A DNA stretch of 64,000 bases, taken from Spongilla lacustris (taxonomy: Eukaryota > Porifera > Demospongiae > Spongillida > Spongillidae). The notes beneath the pieces are model-generated. The model saw only the letters and a list, made by a program, of their open reading frames with translations. It was not told the DNA's origin and made no database searches. Below, piece by piece: positions 46,572-61,927 of this stretch (the stretch's first letter is position 1; every line of letters starts with the position of its first letter). The stretch is from contig OX442437.1 in the NCBI GenBank assembly GCA_949361645.1, positions 5,722,026-5,786,025 of the forward strand. The letters run 5' to 3'. A program made the position numbers and the translations under genes.

Positions 46572-47040
46572 GGTTAAAGAGCTTTGGGCCAAAATCTTCT
46601 GTCCGCACCCTTAGAACCGAGGTGTATGTATATCATGGTTTGAAAGCGAAGCCCAACATTATTACATGTTTACGGTCGGCAGTAGTCGGCAGTAGTCGGC
46701 AGTAGTTGGGCGTAGCCCGACCTTCGCGAAGGTCGGGCTACGCCCAACTACTGTAGGTCGGCAGTTATAGTTAATATGCGTCCAGTTAGCCCCACAAAGC
46801 ATACTTGGATAAAGTTACAGTAACGTACCGTTAGTGGGTATCCAGCTATATCCAAAGATAATCACGTGCACTAATATGGAGAGGATGCGTGATATATATA
46901 TATAATAATTATATTATATATATATGCAGTGTCATTCCGGATGCACGTGCTTGGGATCCCGGCCCGATCGGCGTCGTGTCCTATTGCATCATATTAATTG
47001 TTAACGGCCTGCGCTTTGACTGCGCTACCTGCAGTGCTAG
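46572..47040. repeat. Direct repeat, copy 1 (copy 2 at 47818-48150)
   Basis: Both copies contain CCAAAATCTTCTGTCCGCAC, then ATGTTTACGGTCGGCAGT, and later GGATGC followed by GGATCCCG and GTTAACGGC in the same order. Copy spacing is about 1.2 kb. They may be LTR-like ends of a small element or a segmental duplication. Confidence 0.6.
46701..46752. repeat. Perfect 52-bp palindrome
   Basis: AGTAGTTGGGCGTAGCCCGA and its reverse complement meet at TTCGCGAA. The half-site AGTTGGGCGTAGCCCGACC is the terminal sequence of the MITE family at 57273-57572 and 53706-53963. This may be two fused termini after loss of the interior. Confidence 0.85.
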
Positions 47041-47629
47041 TGGCGTAGGAAAAGGGGGGGCAGGGGGGGCAGTTGCCCCCCCCCCCCCCCCCCCCCCCAC
47101 TTTTGAAGGTGGGGGGGCCATGCCCCCCCTGGGGACTTTTACACCAGCGATACGATTTTTAAAAATTAGAAACCAAGCGAAACCTATCTTTTGCTTAGAA
47201 TGTTACGGTGTATATAAGATTGTTTTATGGCGATTAGTGCACTAACTGAGCTGCACACGTGCGCGCGCGCGATCGAGCAGGACATGCATAGATTAATAAC
47301 CTTAAATACTAAATTGACCCACGGATTTGACATCCATCTCGGTGGATCCATCTCACAGACTAAGAATACATCTCATGGGAAAGTTATTTACCATAAAGCG
47401 TAGCATGAAAAGGTTGAAATAGAAGTAATCAACAATCATGGCAGTTAGTAAACTAGTATGGAATTCACTCACCGTTGGAGCTCGTTTTAAGCGTATCGTA
47501 TCAAACAATCCGATCCTGTACTACGGACGTATCAGTATCGTTAAATGTTAGGTCCCCTAGTGCAACCCCGGTATGACACGGATAAATATGGACATTAAAA
47601 GCGCATGGTCGGCATGGACACATAATTCA

Positions 47630-47671
<42 letters not shown>

Positions 47672-47817
47672 ACGCGTGAAATCATTTATACGTGGTAAAT
47701 CAATTAATGCTCAATCACTCGGTGATTTTTCAGAGGATTTTATAAATCAAAATTTGACTGATTCGACCTGCTTTTTTCCCCCTGTGTGTAAGATTTAAAA
47801 CAGCTATCAGTACGTAT

Positions 47818-48150
47818 CACTTAAAGAACTTTGGACCAAAATCTTCTGTCCGCACCCTTAGAACTGAGGTGTATATCATGGTTTACCGAAAGTGAAGCCT
47901 AAAGTTTGTTTTCCCCATCTTACTAATAGTATTAGCTTAACATGTTTACGGTCGGCAGTTAGTTAGTTAGTAGTCTAATAAACACTCGGGTAAAGTAACA
48001 GTAAGTACTAACGTACCTTTCAGTTGTCAAAGATGACAAGGATTGCATAATATTGCAGCGTCATCCCGGATGCGCTTGCGCGGGATCCCGATTACATCAT
48101 TATTTATTAATCGTTAACGGCACCTTCCGCGCCGCCTCATTTTTTAATTT
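47818..48150. repeat. Direct repeat, copy 2 (copy 1 at 46572-47040)
   Basis: Shares the block order of copy 1 with scattered substitutions and indels, ending near GTTAACGGC. Confidence 0.6.
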
Positions 48151-48695
48151 TCGATCCAGCAGTAGCAGCCGTTAACGATTAATAAATACAGCTAGTGAGT
48201 CACGTAAGTGTACAAACTTCCCGGGCACCCTCTCCAAACCACAGATGCAGGTGTTGGTCTCAGGTTTAAGGGATAATTGTACCTGGTGTTCTATTAAAAT
48301 TGGGATGGTATAGGTTTATTCTTGGCCATTGCTCCCAGAAGCTTCTGGATTTTCTTGCTCCATTAGTCTCACCACACTTGCACACATGGTTCACTGTTGT
48401 AACTCGTAACCCATCCCATATGGTGGAGTGATGAGGAATAACTTACAGGTTGAATTATGCAGGACGTCTTACACTTGACCACTGATGTTAACTTGGTTCA
48501 ATGTTTGATAGGTTTGAGATGTTAATGCATACACCTGGCAATATGTTTGTCTGTTCGCCTCTGTGTAGACACATCATCAGATTTTGATCACTCTTTCATT
48601 AAACTTTTCAGTACAATATTGCAATACATTTAGCACAATTTGCCAAACAAAATAATTCTAGAACCAACGTGAATAACTAGCTATCTAATGGTTAA

Positions 48696-54268
<5,573 letters not shown>

Positions 54269-55178
54269 TGCCGATTTGATATTAAATACGCAAACGCATA
54301 CCAATATATATATATATAGAGAGCATAATATCTAAATATAGTTTTTGAAAATGACGTATTGCTCACAAAACGCTGACAAGCCTACTTAGTTAGATGTATC
54401 CCGTAAACAAGAACTAACGAAACAAGGCATTCTGTATGGAAAGTTTAAGGCAACAGTAGTGTAATAAAGGCCAGGTGAAATCATAAGGAAAGTGCAATAC
54501 TCCTATAATTAATTAAGCACATTACATGTAGTCTGATTAGTTGAACATTACCTTTGTTGCGTGCTAAATATATATTTTCCTTATGATTAGCACCCTAACT
54601 CACAATGTCTTCACTTGAAAACGATTGCCTTTGCTTTTTGGTTCGACAGCAACAAAGAGCTAAACTATCCGATTTTTGTGTACAACATGATAAGCAAAAT
54701 TGGGTTTGCCGAGTTTTTTTTAAAAGATCCATATCAAATTGAAGTTGTTCTGGCGTTGGTGACTGGCAAGTGGCAATGAGGTATTTGCAGTTCTCCCAAC
54801 AGGATATCTGTGGAATAAGTTTGTGTTATGCCCAGTGCCTCTAGTGGCGGTCTGGGCACCAATTACCTGGGGGGGGGGGCGGGGGTTTACATGGCCCCCC
54901 CCCCCCGCTTTAAGTGTCGACAAATAAGGATGATGTAGGATCGGTATGACTTATAGTAGTGCTGTGGAGAGCTCCGATGAACTCCGTGCAAACTGATCGA
55001 TTAGTTCAAGGATTATTGATTAATAATCCTTGATTAGTTGAATCGCATGATAGCGAAGAGTGAATGTTACGTTCAACAGACATTATTTCCTGAGTCATTT
55101 TGGACCGATGTCGCGTCTTGATACGTTTCAGACCTTTCTGTGGTACATGTACTGATAGGAATTGCAACTGCAATTGAA
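54269..55178. other. Intergenic region 5' of the sirtuin fusion
   Basis: AT-rich. TATATATATATA at 54305 lies about 40 bp upstream of the sirtuin ATG and could act as a TATA-like element. A G/C-run element sits at 54870-54910. No exon seen. Confidence 0.5.
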
Positions 55179-55481
55179 CAAGATATAAAAATTTTAATTA
55201 AAATAAAATTGGTGATGTAGGATTTGTAGACAGCAATTGAGTAAAAAGTAAGGAAACAAGAAATTACGGGTATTATGCATTCATTAATTTATAAATATTA
55301 CAGACCTACATTATTTAGCAAATCTACCTGGCTGAAATTCTGTGCTAAATGTAGGTATGTAATATTTATAGATTAATGAATGCATAATATCCGTAATTCC
55401 TTGTTTCCTTACTTTTTACTCAATTGCTGTCTACAAATCCTACATCATCAATTTTATTTTAATTAAAATTTTTATATCTTG
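55179..55481. mobile_element. Foldback element A, left end of the large inverted repeat
   Basis: Begins CAAGATATAAAAATTTTAAT and ends with the inverse ATTTTTATATCTTG. The arms are about 135 bp around a centre near 55330. A second copy (B) lies at 61604-61906 in opposite orientation together with shared flanking sequence. Confidence 0.8.
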
Positions 55482-55914
55482 TTTCACTCCTTTTTTCCCC
55501 CGGCGCCCGGCAGGTTCCTACTTAAACATTGCATGCATGAGAGCAAACAAAGAAAGAAGGCAACCTTGGAATATAATATAGAGCATCACATCACAGCGGT
55601 ATAAGACAGTTGATCTGCTCACTAGCTATCATCATTAAATCACATAATTTCTTTCTTTTAAACAGCTAAGTATCTGAGCAACACCCAGCCTCTCAGCCAG
55701 GTTATTTTGAAAGGTGAGGGGATCCCTATAAAAGAAGTAGTAGTGGAGGAGAGGAGGTATTAGTAGGAAGGAACAACATATTATGCTCAGACCACAAATG
55801 CCCTTACCCTGGCTCCAAACCAGAGCATCATGATATTTAATGCCATTTTCTAATGCCTAACACGCTTTTCATTAAACCGCTATGGATTACCAGCTACCAA
55901 AATTGGTTTATCAG

Positions 55915-56600
55915 GAGAGGAGGGGAAGGGAGGAAGGGAAGATGGGAGGTGAATGGAGGATGGGAGGTGAAGGAGGAGGGGAAGGGAGGATGGGAGGTGA
56001 AGGGAGGAGGGGAAGGGAGGATGGGACGGGAGGAGGGGAAGGGAGGATGGGACGGGAGGATGGGACGGGAGGATGGGACGGGAGGAGGGGAAGGGAGGAT
56101 GGGACGGGAGGAGGGGAAGGGAGGATGGGACGGGAGGAGGGGAAGGGAGGATGGGACGGGAGGAGGGGAAGGGAGGATGGGATGGGAGGAGGGGAAGGAG
56201 GATGGGACGGGAGGAGGGGAAGGGAGGATGGGAAGGGAGGAGGGGAGGAGAGGATGGGACGGGAGGAGGAGAAGGGAGGATGGGACGGGAGGAGGGGAAG
56301 GGAGGATGGGATGGGAGGAGGGGAAGGGAGGAGGGGAAGGGAGGAGGGGAAGGGAGGAGGGGAAGGGAGGATGGGACGGAAGGAGGGGAAGGGAGAAGGA
56401 AAGGGAGAAAAGAAGGGGGAGAGGAGGTGAAGAGAAGGGGGAGAGGAGGGGAAGGAAGAAGAGAAGGGGGAGGAGGGGAAGGAAGAAGAGAAGGGAAGGA
56501 AGAAGAGAAGGGGAGAGGAGGGGAATGGAGAAGGGAAGGGTGAGAGGAGAGAAAGGGAGAAGAGAGGATGAGACAGGAGGGAAGAGGACGAGCAAAGGAG
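55915..56600. repeat. Purine-rich GGAAGGGAGGATGGGACGGGAG array
   Basis: Imperfect 20-25-bp units within the left arm. The matching position in the right arm (60000-60865) holds a C/T-rich array, as expected for inverted copies, though the units have diverged. Confidence 0.9.
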
Positions 56601-57272
56601 GGGTAAGCAAGCACAACATCACACCTGTATAGATAACTCGGCAACATATCCGTGGGACATGGCACACACAAACATACACATACACCCACCCTTCCAGAGT
56701 GGTCCACCCCTCATCCTGGATGGAGTTCTCTTTCCTCTTCTCCATCTCCACCTAATAACATTGGCCAAGAACAGCTCACAACTGGCAGACACACATATTT
56801 GAATGAAAACAATATACCTTCCCCTGAGCAGCAGTGCTTGTGGCCATGTCAAGAACAAAGCTTTGTAGCAACTACTATGAGGTTAGTTCCAAGGATCCTC
56901 TAGATCTGTCATGGGAGAGATATGAGTAATGGGGTTACCAGTGCAGCCTGAATGAACATGCAGCACCTGATTTGCTCTGGTCAGACTGGTGGGGACCACC
57001 AGTGGACACGCATTTGTGAAGGATATTCCCGTTAATAAAGTAGCAACCACGCATTGATCAGAACTCACTTATAAATGGTCCTACCAGCGCTAGCAGGCCA
57101 TCGGCCAGCTTGCATAGCGTACTGAGCTTACATGGGGGGGGGGGGGGGGGGGGGGGAGGAGGAGGGAGGATGCAAATAACATTGTAACTCGCAGATCAGA
57201 CAACTCGCAAGAACACACGCATATATACCGTTCCCTTGCGCGTGACATATTGCACCCATACAGTATACTCCT

Positions 57273-57572
57273 AGTTGGGCGTAGCCGACTTCGCGTATTG
57301 GCGGAAGGTCGGGTACCAAACCCGCACAGTTTTTGTACAAGCTGCAACGGGGATTGCAGTCCAATCAGAATGCAGGAGCCCAATAAATACATTCTGCGGC
57401 AGCTGGTAGTAAAGCCAATCTGATTTAGACATCCTTTACACAATTATTCATTGATACCTATTGTATAACACGCCACAATTCATTGACGTATTGCAAATAT
57501 GCCTGTACAAAAACTGTGCGGGTTTGGTACCCGACCTTCCGCCAATACGCGAAGGTCGGGCTACGCCCAACT
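57273..57572. mobile_element. AGTTGGGCG-ended MITE with 11-bp target duplication
   Basis: Terminal inverted repeats of about 66 bp: AGTTGGGCGTAGCCGACTTC at the left and its inverse, ending CTACGCCCAACT, at the right. The flanks are AGTATACTCCT (57262-57272) and the identical AGTATACTCCT (57573-57583), a probable 11-bp target-site duplication. The interior is non-coding. It is inserted 13 bp beyond the end of a minus-strand exon, just past its GTAGGA donor. Confidence 0.85.
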
Positions 57573-57585
57573 AGTATACTCCTAC

Positions 57586-57771
57586 CTCGTAGAATTTCTT
57601 TTCCTTTGGATTTGCCTGATATTGAGCTGAGGCTAAAATCAGTTCTCGATTTTGATCGTAGTAGGCCTTCACGCTATCACCTTCAAAATTGGCTTTGTAG
57701 CGTTTTCTGTCGCAAGCCTTCTTTGTTTCATGTGCTTCTTGAATACTGTCTCGCTCTTCACATAATTTCAT
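57586..57771 (-). CDS. Transposon-associated coding exon fragment
   Basis: The open frame starts MKLCEERDSIQEAHETKKAC and continues DRKRYKANFEGDSVKAYYDQ then NRELILASAQYQANPKEKKF, ending at a GTAGGA donor. The KAYYDQNRE..LASAQY..NPKEK pattern resembles repeat-like, basic N-terminal regions of large transposon-encoded proteins in invertebrates. A possible further exon of the same unit is 58586-58507 (ILMSEGKRVPVAESFKKLGL). No full gene can be built. Confidence 0.35.
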
Positions 57772-58395
57772 CTTGCGACTCGTCTACACAACTTTCGTCG
57801 ACGGCATTTTGAAGAAAACAAATTTAACCAGACACGTCAAGCTTTTGGGAGAACGTGTTCAACCACAAGCAAGGGTTTACTACATACGTTCCAGCCACGA
57901 TCCCCACTTTTATGTCTTCCGATAAAATCTGTTGTGGGCTATGACTAACAAAACTGTTTGCTAGAGATTGAAATATGTGTCAAGCATAACTCCCCTTACG
58001 AAAATAATAAAACAAATCTAACTCGGCAGTAAGCTCCTAACTTATTAGTTCTAGTGCTTCCGCATAACGGCTAACATTACGCTTCAATCGCGAGGAAGAT
58101 AAAATGCAATAAACCTCTTATCCGAGCGAATCTTATCTTATCAGATCCGGGAAAAAAGGAGAAACTTTTTTTTAGGTTCGAGTGTGGGAACGAGAGAGCG
58201 TTATCTCTGTTGTCCGAGCTTTCTAAGCGTCGGCAGTTTTACTTCATTGTAGGTACTGGACGACTGTATCTAAATACGCTCGCTAAAGTCCAACTCATTC
58301 TACGGTACATCGGCAATAGTGGAATTGGGAATTTTGCTAATCGTATTCATCACACTTCAAATCCTACATAGGACCTACTAACGTAGGTCCTGATA

Positions 58396-58759
58396 TATCT
58401 TGCAAACCTCAGGAAATGCATAATCGAAGATGATATATCATATATGTAGAGTTGAACAGCAGTAGGTTTCGAGTATCCAAAAATGGATTCATTATGAACC
58501 GCGTACCTTACGGCATTCTTCCTCAACCCTAGCTTTTTAAAGCTTTCTGCAACAGGTACCCGTTTTCCTTCCGACATCAATATAGCTGCGCAGATACAAT
58601 GTAACAATAACATTTCAATTGTATCCACATGCATGGCATGTAAATATATACACATATGCATACATTTGCTACAGCGCTCAAATGCTGATTTACAAAACGT
58701 GACCTAGGATTAGTTGGGCGCGGCGTGAAAGTCAGGCCACGCCCAACTAACTAGATATC
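58396..58759. other. Centre (spacer) of the large inverted repeat
   Basis: About 364 bp of unpaired sequence. It contains a minus-strand exon-like stretch (58586-58507) and a short AGTTGGGCG-type foldback (58707-58753). Its edges are the inverted pair CCTACTAACGTAGGTCC and GGACCTACGTTAGTAGG. Confidence 0.65.
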
Positions 58760-59999
58760 GGGACCTACGTTAGTAGGTCCTATGTAGGATTTGAAGTGTC
58801 ATGAATACGATTAGCAAAACACCAGATTCCATTATTGCCGATGCACCGTAGAATCAGTTGGAATTTAGCGAGCGTATTTGGATACAGCCAACGATTATCT
58901 ACAATGTAGTAAAACTGCCGACGCTTAGAAAGCTCAGACAACAGAGATAACGCTCACTCGTTCCCACACTAGAACCTGAAAACATGGGAAAACACGATTC
59001 CTTCTTCCGGATCTGATAAGATAAGATTCACTCGGATAAGAGGTTTATTGTGCTGTATCTTTGTCACGATTGAAGCGTAATGTTAGCCGTTATGCGGAAG
59101 CACTAGAACCACCAAGTTACAAACTTACTGCCGAGTCGGATTTGTTTTATTATTTTCGTAAGGGGAGTTATGCTTGACACAAATTCGATCTTTAGCAACT
59201 TAGTTTTGTTAGCAATAGCCCACAACAGATTTTATCGGCCCTTGGAAACCATAAAGTGGAGATCCAGAATAAACTTGTGGTTGAACACGTGTTTCTGGCG
59301 AGTGTATGCAGCTGCAGTCACGTCGATCGCCAAGAGAAAAGAATAGTGCAAGAATATTGCCAGTTAAATTATGACACTGACAGTTGTACGTGTGGTTGTG
59401 CTGACGAGTCGCGCGATGAAGCTCCGAAAGACCGTTCACGTGAAAAAAAAAAGAACAATTGAACGCTACAAAGTGGGTTAAGCCGATCGCAAAAGTAAGA
59501 AGGATCGATAGGCTAGCATGAAGGCAGAAAGAAGGCGGATAGCGTGAAGGTGGAAAACCACTGCATGCAACTGGCCGTCGCAATTAAGGCCAAAGAAGTT
59601 GGCATTGATTGGCCATGGGTGACTTATACAGGTGAGCTACCTAACATACAACGAAAGTAACACTATATTTGCGCCCCCCACCCTCATGTAAGCAAGCTGT
59701 CAAAGATGACCTGTTGGTAGGACCATTTATAAGTGAGTTTTGTTCAATGCCGACAATGGTAACGGGAATGTCCTCCACAATTGCGTGGTCCCACTAGAGC
59801 AAATCAGGTGCTGCTCATTCAAGCTGCAAAGGTGATGGAAAACAGAACACCGTCCCACCAGGATGGGGGTGAACCACTCTGAATAGGTGGGTGTATGTGA
59901 CTGTGTGTGTTGAAAAGTGTGTGCCATGTCTCATGGATATGTTGCCAAGTGGTGTAGTGTTGTGCTAGCTATCCCCCTCCCCTTCCCTCCTGTCTCATC

Positions 60000-60865
60000 T
60001 TCTCTTCTCTCCTACCCTTCCTCTCCATTCTCTTCTCCCCTCCCCTCATCTCCCCCTTCCCTCTTCTCTCCTCTCCCCCTTCTCTTCTCACCCCCTTCCC
60101 TCCTCTCTCCTCTCCCCTTTCCCTCCTCTCTCCTCTCCCCCTTCCCTCCTCTCTCCTCTCCCCCTTCTCCTCTCGCCTTCCCTCTTCTCTCCTCTCCCCT
60201 TCTCTCCTCTCTCCTCTCCCCCTTCCCTCCTCTCTCCTCTCCCCCTTCCCTCCTCTCTCCTCTCCCCCTTCCCTCCTCTCTCCTCTCCCCCTTCCCTCCT
60301 CTCTCCTCTCCCCCTTCCCTCCTCTCTCCTCTCCCCCTTCCCTCCTCTCTCCTCTCCCCCTTCCCTCCTCTCTCCTCTCCCCCTTCCCTCCTCTCTCCTC
60401 TCCCCCTTCCCTCCTCTCTCCTCTCCCCCTTCCCTCCTCTCTCCTCTCCCCCTTCCCTCCTCTCTCCTCTCCCCCTTCCCTCCTCTCTCCTCTCCCCCTT
60501 CCCTCCTCTCTCCTCTCCCCCTTCCCTCCTCTCTCCTCTCCCCCTTCCCTCCTCTCTCCTCTCCCCCTTCCCTCCTCTCTCCTCTCCCCCTTCCCTCCTC
60601 TCTCCTCTCCCCCTTCCCTCCTCTCTCCTCTCCCCCTTCCCTCCTCTCTCCTCTCCCCCTTCCCTCCTCTCTCCTCTCCCCCTTCCCTCCTCTCTCCTCT
60701 CCCCCTTCCTCTCTCCTCTCTCCTCTCCCCCTTCCCTCCTCTCTCCTTATCCCCTTCCCTCCTCTCTCCTTATCCCCTTCCCTCCTCTCTCCTTATCCCC
60801 TTCCTTCCTCTCTTCACCCCCTTCCCTCCTCTCTCTTCCCCTCCTCCTTCCCTCCTTTCTCCATT
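60000..60865. repeat. 23-bp pyrimidine minisatellite
   Basis: The unit CCCCCTTCCCTCCTCTCTCC plus three bases repeats about 30 times with high regularity in the middle. It lies within the right arm. Confidence 0.93.
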
Positions 60866-61603
60866 CCCTTCTAAAAGACGAGCGGAACGTCTGAAAGTGA
60901 GAGCTAGTAGCCCTATTAAAAGAACGACCTTTAAGTTTAGTCGGGCCAGCCCAACTACTTCAATTTTTAGCAAAGCAAAAGCACGTGCTTGTTTATTGTA
61001 CGAAGAGGATCAGTATTCAAAATAAAAGGCAGGCAATCTGGTAAGCATCTTTTGTGTGAATGGCGAATTGCTCTGATCATATACATGTACTCACATCAAG
61101 GACAGACATTTATGGCGATTATTCCTGATGCCTTCACTACTGGCTTTGAAGAACGTATGAGTACCTTCAGTCAAGAGGTGAGGGCTTTGAATCCTGTGAG
61201 GATAGTTGTGATGGAGATTCGGGTTGGGGCTACATGTATGTCAGTTTAGGATGTTTTGGTTGGAGCCATGGGAAGGGCAATTATGGTTTGAGCTCACATT
61301 ATATTTTGTGACTTCACTACTAATTCCTCCTTTCCTACACTACTACTTTCTTTAGGGATCCCCTCATCTTCCAGTCACATGCCAATTCCGAGACATTAAC
61401 TGTTTAAAGGAAATTGTTTGATTGTGATGTGATTTAATGATGATAGCAAGTGAGCAGAACAAACTGTCCTATTGTACATACTGCTGTGATGTATGTGATG
61501 CAATGGGTTGTATTCCAAGATTCCCCTTCCTTCTACGTTTGTGCTCATGCATGCAATGTATAAGTACATGTCGGAACCCGCCGGGGGAAAAAAAGGAGTG
61601 AAA

Positions 61604-61906
61604 CAAGATATAAAAATTTAATTAAAATAAAATTGGTGATGTAGGATTTGTATAGATAGCAATTGAGTAAAAAGTAAGGAAACAAGGAATTACGGATATT
61701 ATGCATTCATTAAATTATAAATATTACATACCTACATTTAGCAGACCTTCAGGCAGGTAGATTTGCTAAATAATGTAGGTCTGTAATATTTATAATTTAA
61801 TGAATGCATAATATCCGTAATTCCTTGTTTCCTTACTTTTTACTCAATTGCTATCTATACAAATCCTACATCACCAATTTTATTTTAATTAAATTTTTAT
61901 ATCTTG
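61604..61906. mobile_element. Foldback element B, right end of the large inverted repeat
   Basis: Begins CAAGATATAAAAATTTAATT and ends TTTTTATATCTTG. The arms pair over about 135 bp. It ends 22 bp before the probable start codon of the next gene, so the element may supply that gene's promoter region. Confidence 0.8.
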
Positions 61907-61927
61907 TCTATATATGATCACTGGATA

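Larger units (their letters stand above)
46530..48543. other. Repeat-rich intergenic region without a gene
   Basis: Holds the direct repeat pair above, a perfect 52-bp palindrome (46701-46752), a C/G-run element (47045-47130) and a poly-G run of about 39 bases (47632-47670). I see no exon here. Confidence 0.7.
55179..58395. repeat. Left arm of the large inverted repeat
   Basis: Reading inward it matches the reverse complement of 58760-61906 in the same block order: element A, a CCCCCGGCG flank, GCATGCATGAG, ATCATCATTAAATCACAT, a long purine array (55915-56600), GCAACATATCC with CCACCC, CTTATAAATGGTCCTACCA, then GAGGTTTATT and CCTACTAACGTAGGTCC near the centre. Identity looks like 80-90% in unique blocks. 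A 300-bp MITE at 57273 is present only here. Confidence 0.8.
58760..61906. repeat. Right arm of the large inverted repeat
   Basis: Inverted counterpart of 55179-58395. It contains the matched GAATAGGTGGGTGTATG block (59880s), the pyrimidine array (60000-60865), GATTTAATGATGATAGCAAG near 61430 and foldback element B at the end. A block at 60880-61230 has no obvious partner in the left arm. Short open frames here are not convincing genes. Confidence 0.8.

Noticed and set aside
55853..56751. Long Gly/Arg/Glu and Pro/Ser frames
   Set aside because: Purine/pyrimidine minisatellite in the large inverted repeat.
59256..59462. 68-codon Cys-rich frame in the right arm
   Set aside because: Not matched by an open frame in the inverted counterpart and no splice support; likely chance.
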